Part shown: one piece after another, positions 17,884-26,717 of the stretch
Layout of the letters: every line of letters starts with the position of its first letter
How positions within the stretch are numbered: position 1 is the stretch's first letter
Origin: Ruegeria halocynthiae
GTDB taxonomy: Bacteria > Pseudomonadota > Alphaproteobacteria > Rhodobacterales > Rhodobacteraceae
NCBI RefSeq assembly: GCF_000743705.1
Contig: NZ_JQEZ01000003.1
Coordinates: 607,123 to 671,122, forward strand
Direction of reading: 5' to 3'
DNA length: 64,000 bases
Notes under the pieces: model-generated
The model's input: the letters and a program-made list of their open reading frames with translations, nothing else
Database searches by the model: none
What the model was told of the DNA's origin: nothing
Position numbers and translations under genes: made by a program

Positions 17884-17907
17884 ATTCACTTTTGCTGTTA
17901 AGTGAAT
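17884..17907. promoter_or_regulatory. GntR auto-operator candidate, ATTCACTT-N8-AAGTGAAT
   Basis: Two perfect 8-base arms separated by TTGCTGTT, ending 30 bases before the GntR start codon. Placement suggests autoregulation. Confidence 0.5.
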
Positions 17908-17937
17908 TGAATCCCTGTACGATCGACCGGACCCTGA

Positions 17938-18621
17938 ATGACCACGCTCCAAGAAAATCGCGAAGCCCCGCACACTGCCCAGCAGGCGGTGTATGAAACC
18001 CTTCGCGAACGCCTGATCACGGGCAAGATCGCCCCCGGTGAATCGCTGGTGGTCGCACCCGTCGCCGAGGCGTTGGGCGTGTCCACCATGCCGGTACGCG
18101 AGGCCGTGCGCAGGCTGATCGCGGAAAACGCGCTGGAACTGATGGACAATCGGCGTATCCGGGTGCCGATCATGAGTTTCAGCCGTTTTGAACAGTTGTT
18201 GCAGGCGCGGACCGCCTTGGAAACGCTGGCCGCTGAACGGGCGATGCCTGCCGTGGATCAGCGCCTGATCGCCCGGCTGTTAGAGATCGACAAACACTCT
18301 GACCAGATGCTTGAGGTTGAGAATTATCTGGGCGTTGTCGGCAACAATTTCCATTTTCACCGCACCATCTATCAGGCCGTTCCCTGTCAGGCGCTTTTGC
18401 CGCTGATCGAAAGCACCTGGATGCAGCTTGGCCCGTTCATGGCCACCGCGCTGAAATCAATGGGGTCCACCTATACTGTTGATCGCCATCATGAAATCCT
18501 GACCGCGCTGGAACAGCACGATACGGTGCGCCTGCGGGTTGCGATCAAGGCAGATATCCGTGACGGGATCGGGCATCTGGGCACCAGCTTTCTGGAAGAG
18601 ACCATCGAATCCGGCGGTTGA
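17938..18621 (+). CDS. GntR-family (FCD) transcriptional regulator
   Basis: 227 residues. The N-terminal winged helix (residues 15-80) has the GntR pattern YETLRERLITGKIAPGE...VAEALGVSTMPVREAVRRL. The C-terminal FCD domain from about residue 90 contains RTALETLAAERA and HRTIYQ, where histidines and an aspartate commonly bind a metal and an organic acid. It is convergent with the amine-oxidising flavoprotein gene and may regulate that cluster. An inverted repeat lies upstream of its own start. Confidence 0.9.
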   Translation: MTTLQENREAPHTAQQAVYETLRERLITGKIAPGESLVVAPVAEALGVSTMPVREAVRRLIAENALELMDNRRIRVPIMSFSRFEQLLQARTALETLAAERAMPAVDQRLIARLLEIDKHSDQMLEVENYLGVVGNNFHFHRTIYQAVPCQALLPLIESTWMQLGPFMATALKSMGSTYTVDRHHEILTALEQHDTVRLRVAIKADIRDGIGHLGTSFLEETIESGG

Positions 18622-18649
18622 CGCAAAATCCGATGGCTCAGCAGTTAGG

Positions 18650-20725
18650 TTAGTTCGGTGCGTAGTCGTCTGCGCCTTCGACATCCTCGCGCAGGAAATC
18701 CAGCGCGTAGGGGTCAAAATCCTCGATCCGCCGCGCGACGCGGTGGCCGGAATAAACCGCCGCCGCGATGGTCGAGGGTACCTCGCAATCGCCGATACGG
18801 GTGACGCTGGTGATGCCAGCCTCAACCAGTTTTTCAGGGTCGGCCATCAGATCATCATAGAGCGTATCACGCGGTTTGCGGGCGGTGACGATCACGGCTG
18901 ATTGCGCCGCGATCTCTTGCCCGCGCTCGGATTGGATATGCGCGATCTGCGCCTTGCCATCCGCCAGCGATACCAGTTGATGTTTCTCGACAATCGCAAC
19001 GCCGCTTTCATGCAAGCGCCGCTCGATCCAGCCTTGCTCCAACGTGTTTTCCGAAAACGCCGAAACGTCCGAGGCCGGAGTGACAATCGTCACCTCATGA
19101 CCCGCATCGCGCAGTTTTTGCGCCACCGCGCTGGCCATGTAATAGTGGTCGTCATCATAGACCAGAACCGGCCCGGTGATCTTAGCCCCGCGTGTCACGT
19201 CATCAGGGGTCAGGACGGCTACACCGTCGCCAACCTGCCACGGCGCATGGGCCAGCCGCCCGGTTGCGGCGCTGTCCCAGATGGCACCAGTGGCCAGCAC
19301 GACCCGTTCAAAGCCAAACTCAAGGATCTGTTCGGCATCCAATGCGCTGTCCAGATAGACATCCACGTTTGGCATCTGCGACAACTGATAAGTGCGATAA
19401 TCCCGCACCCGGCCCCAGGCCCCGAACCCGGGCAATGCTGCTTCGGCGCTGACGCGGCCACCCAATTCGGTGCCACCTTCGGCCAACGTTACGTTGTAAC
19501 CACGCCGACCCAGAGTCAGCGCACATTCCAGCCCGGCGGGGCCGCCGCCCACGATCAGGATATTGTCGTCGCTGGCTTTGTCGGGCACCTGTTCGGGATG
19601 CCAGCCGCGCCGCCATTCCTCACCAAAGGTGGGGTTCTGCGTGCACCGTGACGGGACGCTCAGGAAATCGCCTGTCACGCACATGTTGCAACCGATGCAT
19701 TCACGAATATCTTCGATCCGGCCTTCGCTGATCTTGTTGGGAATGAACGGATCGGCAATCGACGGCCGCGCCGCGCCAATCAGGTCCATCGCACCACGCT
19801 TGACCTGCGACACCATCAGATCGGCCGAGGTGAACCGCCCTACCCCTGCTACCGGCTTGGAGGTCGCCTTGCGGATGCGGGTCAGCAGTTCCTCTTGATG
19901 GCCTTCCTCGCCAAAACGCGAGGGCATACTGTCCTCATCCCAGTTACAGATATTGAGGTCCCACAGATCCACATAGGGATCCATCATGCGGATACAGTCC
20001 ATGATTTCATCGGGATCGGACGCGCCCGTGCCGTCATAGGGCATATCCAGCGAGAACCGCGTGGCCACGGCAATACCCGGCCCGCCCGCTTCGCGCGTGG
20101 CCTCAAGCATCTGGCGCATGAACCGCAGGCGGTTTTCCAGCGAGCCGCCGTATTCATCGGTTCGGGTGTTGGTCGCGCGCGAGGCGAATTCTGACGCCAG
20201 CGAAGCACCGAAATCCGCACGCACATAGATCACCTGAAACCCGGCCTGCACCGCCAGTTTGGTGGCAGCCCTTTGCCAGTCCAATATCCGCGCGATATCG
20301 TCGTGATCCACCGCACGCGCCTGCGTGGGATAAATCCCCTCGATCACGTTGTGGCCAACCGACATCGGGGCCATCCGCGAATAGAGGTTGCCATCGCGCG
20401 CACCGGTATGGGCCAGTTGCACCGCCGCCAGCGCACCATGTTCGCGGATACCCTGCGCCACCCGCATCATCGCGGGCAGGTCCTGTTCGTTCCAGACCCG
20501 GAATTCATTCATCGGCGAAAAGTCATTGCCGGGATGAATTTCGGCCTCTTCGGTAGAGACAATGGCCCAGCCGCCTTCGGCCTTCATCGCGCGCATCGCC
20601 GCCAGCGTGCGCGGATAGGCTTTGCCCATACCGTTGCAATGGGGCACCTGAAAAAACCGGTTCTTCGCTGTCAAAGGTCCGATCTGAACCGGTTCGAACA
20701 GGATATCGTATCGTGGGTCGCGCAT
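18650..20725 (-). CDS. Trimethylamine dehydrogenase-family flavoprotein, substrate altered
   Basis: A 691-residue iron-sulfur flavoprotein. Residues 1-330 form an Old Yellow Enzyme-type barrel; VPHC ends at Cys30, aligning without gaps with the cysteine that covalently holds FMN in trimethylamine dehydrogenase (TMADH). Cys343, Cys346, Cys349 and Cys361 (CIGCNMC...C) match its 4Fe-4S ligands, and WRRGWHPE follows as in TMADH. From 390 come FAD/ADP-binding Rossmann domains (VGGGPAGLECA). The TMADH aromatic bowl is changed: Tyr60 is Glu60, Trp264 is kept as Trp262, and Trp355 is Asp353; the Tyr169/His172 pair is also not conserved. It probably oxidises another amine. It is the last gene of the operon with the PuuA-like ligase and aminotransferase. 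Confidence 0.85.
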   Translation of the reverse strand: MRDPRYDILFEPVQIGPLTAKNRFFQVPHCNGMGKAYPRTLAAMRAMKAEGGWAIVSTEEAEIHPGNDFSPMNEFRVWNEQDLPAMMRVAQGIREHGALAAVQLAHTGARDGNLYSRMAPMSVGHNVIEGIYPTQARAVDHDDIARILDWQRAATKLAVQAGFQVIYVRADFGASLASEFASRATNTRTDEYGGSLENRLRFMRQMLEATREAGGPGIAVATRFSLDMPYDGTGASDPDEIMDCIRMMDPYVDLWDLNICNWDEDSMPSRFGEEGHQEELLTRIRKATSKPVAGVGRFTSADLMVSQVKRGAMDLIGAARPSIADPFIPNKISEGRIEDIRECIGCNMCVTGDFLSVPSRCTQNPTFGEEWRRGWHPEQVPDKASDDNILIVGGGPAGLECALTLGRRGYNVTLAEGGTELGGRVSAEAALPGFGAWGRVRDYRTYQLSQMPNVDVYLDSALDAEQILEFGFERVVLATGAIWDSAATGRLAHAPWQVGDGVAVLTPDDVTRGAKITGPVLVYDDDHYYMASAVAQKLRDAGHEVTIVTPASDVSAFSENTLEQGWIERRLHESGVAIVEKHQLVSLADGKAQIAHIQSERGQEIAAQSAVIVTARKPRDTLYDDLMADPEKLVEAGITSVTRIGDCEVPSTIAAAVYSGHRVARRIEDFDPYALDFLREDVEGADDYAPN

Positions 20726-20732
20726 AGGTGCC

Positions 20733-22121
20733 TCAGACGGTTCGCATGTACATGTCGTAATCCAGCGCCGTGATGGTGCTGGCCACGCGCAGATACTCGG
20801 CCTCTTTTACCGCCACAAAGGTTCGGTGCATATCCGGCCCCAGCGCGTCTTTCAGAAACTCGGACGCTTTGGCCTTTTCGATCGCCGCCCGCCAGTCGCG
20901 GGGGAAATCCTCGGTGCCTTCCAGTTGGGAGTAGCCGTCGCCCTTGGTCTCAGCACCCGGATCGATTTTGTTTGCCATGCCGTGACGCATCCCGGCAATC
21001 ACCGTGGCGGCGATCAGATAGGGGTTGGCGTCCACACCAGCCGGGCGATGTTCGATCCGGCGCGCCTTGCGGTCCCCCGCAGGCACCCGCAGCGCGACCG
21101 AGCGATTGTTGACGCCCCAGTTGGTGGACACCGGCGCATAGCTTTGATTTGCAAACCGCCGCCACGAGTTCATGTGCGGCGCAAAGATCAGCATCGATTC
21201 CGCCATGGTTTCGCGCAATCCGCCAATGGCGTGCAGCAGCCGGTCGGTGAAACCTGCGCCCTCTTCCTCGGCAAAGGCGTTCTCGCCCGCCTCGTTCAGC
21301 AGAGAGACGTGGAAATGCATCCCCGATCCGGCGTAATCCTCCATCGGTTTGGCCATGAAACAGGCCACGATGCCGTGTTCCTTGGCCAACCTGCGCACGA
21401 TGCGCTTGAGACGCACCAGATCATCGGCGGCCTGCACCACATCCTTGCGATAGTTCAAGGTCAGCTCATACTGCCCCGGCGCGTATTCCGAGATCACGGT
21501 TTCGGCCTCGATCCCGGCGGCGGCGGCCTCGTCATAGACCTGATCGAACAGCGGCAACATCCCTTGCAGCCGGTCCACCGAATAGACTTCGGTCTTGTCG
21601 CTTTCGGACCCGTCCACCAGATTATGCGCCGCACGCGGCTTTCCGTCGGGGCCGAGTTCGTTGGCCAGAAGGAAAAACTCCAGCTCAAAGGCGCCAGCAG
21701 CACTCAGACCCTCTGCCGCCAGCGCATCGACCTGACGGCTCAGGGCGTGGCGCGGGTCCGAGCTTTGGGGGGTTCCGTCCAGCTCGTGCAGGGTCAGCAT
21801 GACCTCGGCGCGGGGCGGGTTGGTTGTCAGCAACGGGCGCAAGGTGTTGGCGATGGGCCAGGCGCGCAGGTCACCGTCGCCCTGCTCCCACACAAGGCCG
21901 GTTTCATCCACGTCCTCACCACAGATATCCAGCCCCAGGATTGAGCTCGGCATGTGACGGCCCGATGTGAACAGGCCCTCCAACTCGTGCCGGCGGATGA
22001 TCTTGCCGCGCCCGATCCCGTTGCAATCGTTCAAAACGATGTCGATCGCCTTGATATCGGGATAGCGCCGCAGAAAATCGCGAAGGTGGCGGTTTTTGGA
22101 TTGCGAAGAACTCGAAGTCAT
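20733..22121 (-). CDS. Glutamine synthetase-family ligase, PuuA-like (glutamate-amine ligase)
   Basis: 462 residues of the class I glutamine synthetase fold. Landmarks include FELEFFLL (metal site), the EYAPGQYEL stretch, YAGSGMHFHVSL (catalytic domain), SWRRFANQSYAPVSTNWG, and ARRIEHRPAGVDANPYL. Spacing matches gamma-glutamyl-putrescine synthetase and related gamma-glutamylamide ligases more closely than true glutamine synthetase; the adenylylation-site region of GlnA is absent. It would join glutamate to an amine using ATP, protecting it for later oxidation. It lies 7 bases before the flavoprotein gene and 3 bases after the aminotransferase gene, clearly one operon. Confidence 0.85.
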   Translation of the reverse strand: MTSSSSQSKNRHLRDFLRRYPDIKAIDIVLNDCNGIGRGKIIRRHELEGLFTSGRHMPSSILGLDICGEDVDETGLVWEQGDGDLRAWPIANTLRPLLTTNPPRAEVMLTLHELDGTPQSSDPRHALSRQVDALAAEGLSAAGAFELEFFLLANELGPDGKPRAAHNLVDGSESDKTEVYSVDRLQGMLPLFDQVYDEAAAAGIEAETVISEYAPGQYELTLNYRKDVVQAADDLVRLKRIVRRLAKEHGIVACFMAKPMEDYAGSGMHFHVSLLNEAGENAFAEEEGAGFTDRLLHAIGGLRETMAESMLIFAPHMNSWRRFANQSYAPVSTNWGVNNRSVALRVPAGDRKARRIEHRPAGVDANPYLIAATVIAGMRHGMANKIDPGAETKGDGYSQLEGTEDFPRDWRAAIEKAKASEFLKDALGPDMHRTFVAVKEAEYLRVASTITALDYDMYMRTV

Positions 22122-22124
22122 TGG

Positions 22125-23501
22125 CTACCCCTCAAAGAGTTCGGTCATAATGTCGTCAAACGCTGCGACAAGCCGGTCGATCTGAGCGTTCTCAGTCACT
22201 GGGCTGACCAGCATCATGTTATGGAACGGTGCGATCAGACAACCGCGATTCAGCAAGCCGACATGCATTGCGGCTTCGATCTCGGGCGCGTGGGCTGTCC
22301 TGGCTTGGGTGCCGCTGGTCAGCGGGCCGGGCGCGCAGATGAATTCGACGCGCGCGCCGACGCGCACCACATGCCAATCCGCACCCACGCGGGTGATGAC
22401 ATCCTGCAAGCCTTGCGCCAGACGCTCGGCCCCGGCTTCCATATGGGCATAGGCCTCGGCGGTCATTACCTCGGACAGGTTGGCGCGCAGGCAGGCAAAT
22501 TGCATCGGGTTCGCCGAAAGCGTCGTGCCCAGCCCGGAATGCCCGCCCGGACGGTTCGCATCATAGGTTGTATAGGCGTCGGCAAGGCTTTGGCGCATCC
22601 CCCAGACGGCGGTTGGCATCCCGCCCGCAACACATTTCCCGACAACAAAGATATCGGGGTCCAGACCGGATACCCCGGTGTAACCGCCCAGACCGGACGA
22701 GATGGTGTGCGTCTCGTCCATAATCAGCAACGCACCATACTCGGTGGCGAGTTTGCGCAGACCATCATGAAATCCGGGTGCAGGCAGTACCATGCAGGAA
22801 TTGGTCAGCACGGGTTCAGTGATAATGGCCGCCACTTCACCGGACTTGAGCGCGGCTTCGACGCTGTCCAGATCATTGAATTCGGCACAAATGGCAAGTT
22901 CGGTCAGGTCAACTACCTGCCCGGTCAGCCCGGGGCGTGGCTTGGTTTCGCCATTCTCCAGCGTCACCATCACATCGGGAACAGCGCCGTGATAGCAGCC
23001 TTCGAACACCAAAACCTTTGGCTTGCCGGTCACCGCCCGCGCCACGCTTAGCGCGAACCGGTTGGCGTCTGATGCGGTGGTGGCAATCTGCCAGCGGAAA
23101 TCGCCGAATTTCTCGGTCAGCAGGCGACCGGCCTCAAACGCATGTTCCGTGGGCAGCATATAGGTAAGGCCCTGATCCGCTTGCGCGGCAATGGCGCGGG
23201 CAACAGGGTCCGGCGAATGCCCGAACATCGACCCGGTATCGCCCAGGCAAAAATCGTCGATTGCGTTGTCATCAAGATCAACCAGACGCGCGCCTTTTGC
23301 ATGTGACACCAGCATCGGGAACGGCATCGGCCAGTCTTTCATCCAATGCATCGGCACATCGTCAAGAAAGCTGCCCTTCTCGGATTGCAGGCGCGCAAGT
23401 GTCTGCGGTCGCGCATCGGCGTATCTTTCGGCCTCGCGCTGTTTGAAAGCGTCGAGCCGGGCCGATTGGATGCCGCGAAGGTCTTCCTGAGAGTGGCTCA
23501 C
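22125..23501 (-). CDS. Class III PLP-dependent aminotransferase (glutamate-1-semialdehyde aminotransferase-like)
   Basis: 458 residues. The PLP site is clear: MDETHT with Asp262 and FVVGKCVAGGMP with the Schiff-base lysine Lys289. FCLGDTGSMFGHSP and the short insertion pattern resemble glutamate-1-semialdehyde aminomutase relatives used in catabolism, not HemL itself, since the context is amine degradation. Such enzymes move an amino group from an omega-amine or amino acid to a keto acid. It is first in the leftward operon and divergent from the PotF-like gene, 272 bases apart. Confidence 0.87.
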   Translation of the reverse strand: MSHSQEDLRGIQSARLDAFKQREAERYADARPQTLARLQSEKGSFLDDVPMHWMKDWPMPFPMLVSHAKGARLVDLDDNAIDDFCLGDTGSMFGHSPDPVARAIAAQADQGLTYMLPTEHAFEAGRLLTEKFGDFRWQIATTASDANRFALSVARAVTGKPKVLVFEGCYHGAVPDVMVTLENGETKPRPGLTGQVVDLTELAICAEFNDLDSVEAALKSGEVAAIITEPVLTNSCMVLPAPGFHDGLRKLATEYGALLIMDETHTISSGLGGYTGVSGLDPDIFVVGKCVAGGMPTAVWGMRQSLADAYTTYDANRPGGHSGLGTTLSANPMQFACLRANLSEVMTAEAYAHMEAGAERLAQGLQDVITRVGADWHVVRVGARVEFICAPGPLTSGTQARTAHAPEIEAAMHVGLLNRGCLIAPFHNMMLVSPVTENAQIDRLVAAFDDIMTELFEG

Positions 23502-23520
23502 TGCGATTCCCCCGTCAAAA

Positions 23521-23558
23521 GTTGATCATATTTTTCTGATAGTGTGATTTGATCAAAT
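23521..23558. promoter_or_regulatory. TTGATCA repeats, operator candidates in the amine cluster
   Basis: TTGATCA occurs at 23522-23528 and in the perfect 12-base palindrome ATTTGATCAAAT at 23547-23558, and once more near 23743 before the potF-like gene. These sites span the divergent promoter region and could bind the nearby GntR regulator. Confidence 0.4.
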
Positions 23559-23773
23559 ATACAATGCCAGCGCGCAGAATTCCAGAACCCGAAAACTACA
23601 AACGAATACGCGTTGATTTACTCGTTGTTTTTTCGCCGTTTTACTTACCTATCAAGCATAATCATCAGAAAACGCAACCCATGCCCTTTTCAGCGCATGC
23701 AGCCACCCAGCCAAAACTTACGCTTTACAGTCTGCAAATTTTTGATCATGTTTCCCACAACGAGGAGGAAACC

Positions 23774-24856
23774 ATGAACCGATTTATTCTAACCACCACC
23801 TTTTTGTGCACCGCTGCCAGCGCTGCGCTGGCAGAAGAAGTGCGCGTGTACAACTGGTCCGACTACATCGACGAGTCGTTGCTGGAGAAGTTCGAGCAGG
23901 AAACCGGCATCGACCTGATCTATGACGTATTCGACAGCAACGAAATTCTGGAAACCAAGCTGCTGGCTGGCGGATCGGGGTATGACGTTGTGGTTCCTGG
24001 CGCCAACTTCCTGCAACGCCAGATCCAAGCGGGCGTTTTTCAGGAGTTGAACAAAGAGCAACTGCCCAACAGCGCAAACCTGTGGGATGTGATCCAAGAA
24101 CGTACTGACCGCTTTGATCCCGCTGGCGCGCACTCGATCAACTACATGTGGGGCACCACCGGCATCGGCGTCAACGTCGACAAGGTTAAAGAAGTGTTGG
24201 GCGAAGATGCACCCATCGACTCGCTGGCCCTGGTTCTTGACCCGGCGAACATGGAAAAGCTTCAGGGTTGCGGCGTGCACTTCCTGGATGCCCCGGATGA
24301 GGTCTTTCCCGCAGCTCTGACCTATCTGGGCCTTGAGCCGACAAGTGCCGAAAAGGAAGATCTGGCAAAGGCAGCTGATGTGCTGTCCTCCGTGCGCCCC
24401 TATGTGCGCAAGTTCCATTCTTCGGAATACATCAATGCCCTGGCAACCGGCGACATCTGTGTGGCGTTCGGCTGGTCCGGCGACATTCTGCAAGCGCGTG
24501 ACCGCGCGGATGAATCTGAGAATGGCGTCACCATCGCATATAATGCACCCAAGGAAGGCGCGCGTATGTGGTTCGACCAGATGGCCATTCCAGCGGACGC
24601 GCCAAACCCCGAAGGGGCGCATAAATTCCTGAACTTCATCATGGACGCGCAGAACATGGCGGCCGCGACGAACTATGTCTATTACGCCAATGGCAACAAG
24701 GCATCGCAGGAGTTCATCGAAGAAGAAGTGATGACCGATCCGGCGATCTATCCAACCCCCGAAGCGATGCAGAATACCTACACCAAGGGTCCGTATTCCC
24801 AGAAAGAGCAGCGCAACGTTACGCGTCAGTGGACGCGGGTCAAGTCGGGCACCTAA
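23774..24856 (+). CDS. PotF-like periplasmic polyamine-binding protein
   Basis: 360 residues with a Sec signal (residues 1-20, cut after AALA). The mature start VRVYNWSDYID matches PotF/PotD. Putrescine-contacting positions of E. coli PotF are kept: Trp28, Ser29, Asp30 and Tyr31 (WSDY), Trp234 and Asp237 (FGWSGD), the aspartate in WFDQM, and the tyrosine in YYANGNKA. It should bind putrescine or a similar diamine for an ABC importer. No PotG, PotH or PotI homolog follows; the next gene is convergent, so the partner permease is elsewhere. The ATG at 23774 follows GAGGAGGAAAC. Divergent from the aminotransferase operon. Confidence 0.9.
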   Translation: MNRFILTTTFLCTAASAALAEEVRVYNWSDYIDESLLEKFEQETGIDLIYDVFDSNEILETKLLAGGSGYDVVVPGANFLQRQIQAGVFQELNKEQLPNSANLWDVIQERTDRFDPAGAHSINYMWGTTGIGVNVDKVKEVLGEDAPIDSLALVLDPANMEKLQGCGVHFLDAPDEVFPAALTYLGLEPTSAEKEDLAKAADVLSSVRPYVRKFHSSEYINALATGDICVAFGWSGDILQARDRADESENGVTIAYNAPKEGARMWFDQMAIPADAPNPEGAHKFLNFIMDAQNMAAATNYVYYANGNKASQEFIEEEVMTDPAIYPTPEAMQNTYTKGPYSQKEQRNVTRQWTRVKSGT

Positions 24857-24869
24857 GTCCCCAATACTG

Positions 24870-24900
24870 ATGCGGGTGCTTTGGCACCCGCATTTCGTTT
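24870..24900 (+). terminator. Terminator of the PotF-like gene
   Basis: ATGCGGGTGC and GCACCCGCAT form a perfect 10-base stem with a TTTG loop, followed by TTCGTTT. Confidence 0.7.
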
Positions 24901-24916
24901 CAGGCAGCGGCCCTGG

Positions 24917-26716
24917 TTATTTGATGGCGGCCTTTGCCAATTTGGCATGGTGCCTTTTGACAACGTCAAGCAACGGCGTTGGATTACAACACCGATCGAT
25001 CATCCCGCCCCGCACGAAATACCCCCGATCAACCGAGATCAGCGTATCGCACACCAACCGGGTGTGTTTTAGCTGTGCCGCAGTGGTCATACCCTCGGAC
25101 AGACGCTGTGCCGAGCCGTCCGGATCATCCACCCGCAGCGCGGGATTGTCCCCGCCCATACGCATATGCACCGACGCGTTTACCCCGGCCTGAATTGCCG
25201 CTGCCTCGATCAAATGCAACGTCTCTGCCACCGGATCGGATCGACCCAGCCGAAACACCGCCCCGGCAAACCCCATCCCGGCCAGCGTCATCAGCTGCTC
25301 GGTATTTTCGGCGGAGAACCCATGATTGATGACGTGAAAATAGGTGCCTTCGCCCTTGATGTCGTCTTTGGTCCGCATCCGCGACAGCAGGATCGGCAAT
25401 CCGGTTGTCTGATGCGCCTGCTGCAGGCGCGGCGCGAGGTCTTCAAGATCGGACCAGTCAATCGTGACCTCCCAATCCAGCAAAACGTCAGCTTGACCGG
25501 CGATCAGCGCCAACACATCATCCTCAGGGATGCCATATGAAAACAAGGTGATCTCGAACCCCAGATGGGCAAGGGTTGCCAGCCGGTTCCTTCGCACCGG
25601 ATCAAGCAGATCATGCAGCGGGATGCGCAGATGCCTGACCCCCATTTCCTGAAGGGCCAGCAGAGGATAGTCGTTGCGCACCGGCTTGCGGTCGAATTCG
25701 TCCAGACCGCCTGAGGGAGGCACTTCGGTAATCTCGGCCCAATTCTGACGCAGGTCGAACCCCAGAACGGGATGTGACGGCTCGCGCGGGTCCGGCGCGA
25801 TAACGGCGGGCGCGGCAGGTGTACTGGCGTCTCCGGCGGTAATTTCAGCCCCATTGGTGCGCACCATGCGCACCACATGCCCGTTCTCGTACACGGTCAC
25901 CAGAAAGTAACCCAGCTTGGCCCGATCATCACGCCCAAACTCGCTGTCCTCGGGCGGTGTTGCGCGCAGCATCTCGCTGTAATCCTGCCGCACAAAGCTG
26001 GTGGCGGGCGCAAGGTAATAGTCGGTCACCCCAAACCGGTCGTACCAGAAGTTATGGGCGTGGCCTGCAAACACGGCCTCGATACCATGCGCTTTGATCA
26101 GGTCCAGCAGCCAGCCGCGTCCGGGTTGATTGGTGTTGTCGTAATGGTCCCGCTCAGCCGGTTCCATCAGGTACAGGGGATGGTGCAAAACAAGCATCTT
26201 GCGCTTGCCAGACGTATTGGCCAGCTCTGCCTCAAGCCAATTGCGCTGTTCCACCTCACTGTTCAGGCCGGAATTGATGAGCTGTGCGTTGATAAGAAGA
26301 AACCGGATGCCCCAGACGTCGAAGGCCTGGAATTGACGCCCAAATGCCTCTTCCCAGACCGTTATTGTTGCGTCTGTCGTTGGGCTGGCCGGGCCGCCCT
26401 TGATCGGCGTATCGCCGATATCGTGATTTCCGGGGGTTTCGTACAGGGGAACCGTCAGTTCGGACGCTATGGCGCGATACTCCCGGGCGGCCTGATCATA
26501 GGCCGTCCGGGTTTCAGGCACCGGGTGCAGCAAATCCCCGGCATGGATAACAAACTCGGCCGGTTGCCGGTTCAGCTCTCGGACAACATGGCGAAACCGC
26601 CTGTTGGCCCTTTGATTGACAGGGAAAGGCGAATTGCAGCTGTCATCGGTTGGGTTCACATGCGTGTCGGAAATCAGAGCGAAGCAACCAAGCTTCGCTC
26701 CGAGGTGTTTGCTCAT
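24917..26716 (-). CDS. Two-domain metallophosphoesterase with C-terminal TIM-barrel-like domain
   Basis: 599 residues. Residues 10-290 are a calcineurin-like phosphoesterase: ISDTH (Asp17, His19), HAGD (Asp61), GNHD (96-99), LHHPLY and GHAHN give the five-motif dinuclear metal centre. There is no signal peptide, so it is cytoplasmic. Residues about 315-590 form a second alpha/beta domain with repeated strand-helix units (VRHLRIPLHDLL, GFEITLFSYG, GVNASVHMRMGG) that look barrel-like. The family hydrolyses phosphomono- or phosphodiesters; the second domain may add another lyase or hydrolase step. It follows tctA after 1 base with GGAGGG before its ATG, so it belongs to the ROK-tctB-tctA operon. 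I do not recognise a characterised homolog of the whole chain. Confidence 0.85.
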   Translation of the reverse strand: MSKHLGAKLGCFALISDTHVNPTDDSCNSPFPVNQRANRRFRHVVRELNRQPAEFVIHAGDLLHPVPETRTAYDQAAREYRAIASELTVPLYETPGNHDIGDTPIKGGPASPTTDATITVWEEAFGRQFQAFDVWGIRFLLINAQLINSGLNSEVEQRNWLEAELANTSGKRKMLVLHHPLYLMEPAERDHYDNTNQPGRGWLLDLIKAHGIEAVFAGHAHNFWYDRFGVTDYYLAPATSFVRQDYSEMLRATPPEDSEFGRDDRAKLGYFLVTVYENGHVVRMVRTNGAEITAGDASTPAAPAVIAPDPREPSHPVLGFDLRQNWAEITEVPPSGGLDEFDRKPVRNDYPLLALQEMGVRHLRIPLHDLLDPVRRNRLATLAHLGFEITLFSYGIPEDDVLALIAGQADVLLDWEVTIDWSDLEDLAPRLQQAHQTTGLPILLSRMRTKDDIKGEGTYFHVINHGFSAENTEQLMTLAGMGFAGAVFRLGRSDPVAETLHLIEAAAIQAGVNASVHMRMGGDNPALRVDDPDGSAQRLSEGMTTAAQLKHTRLVCDTLISVDRGYFVRGGMIDRCCNPTPLLDVVKRHHAKLAKAAIK

Positions 26717-26717
26717 A

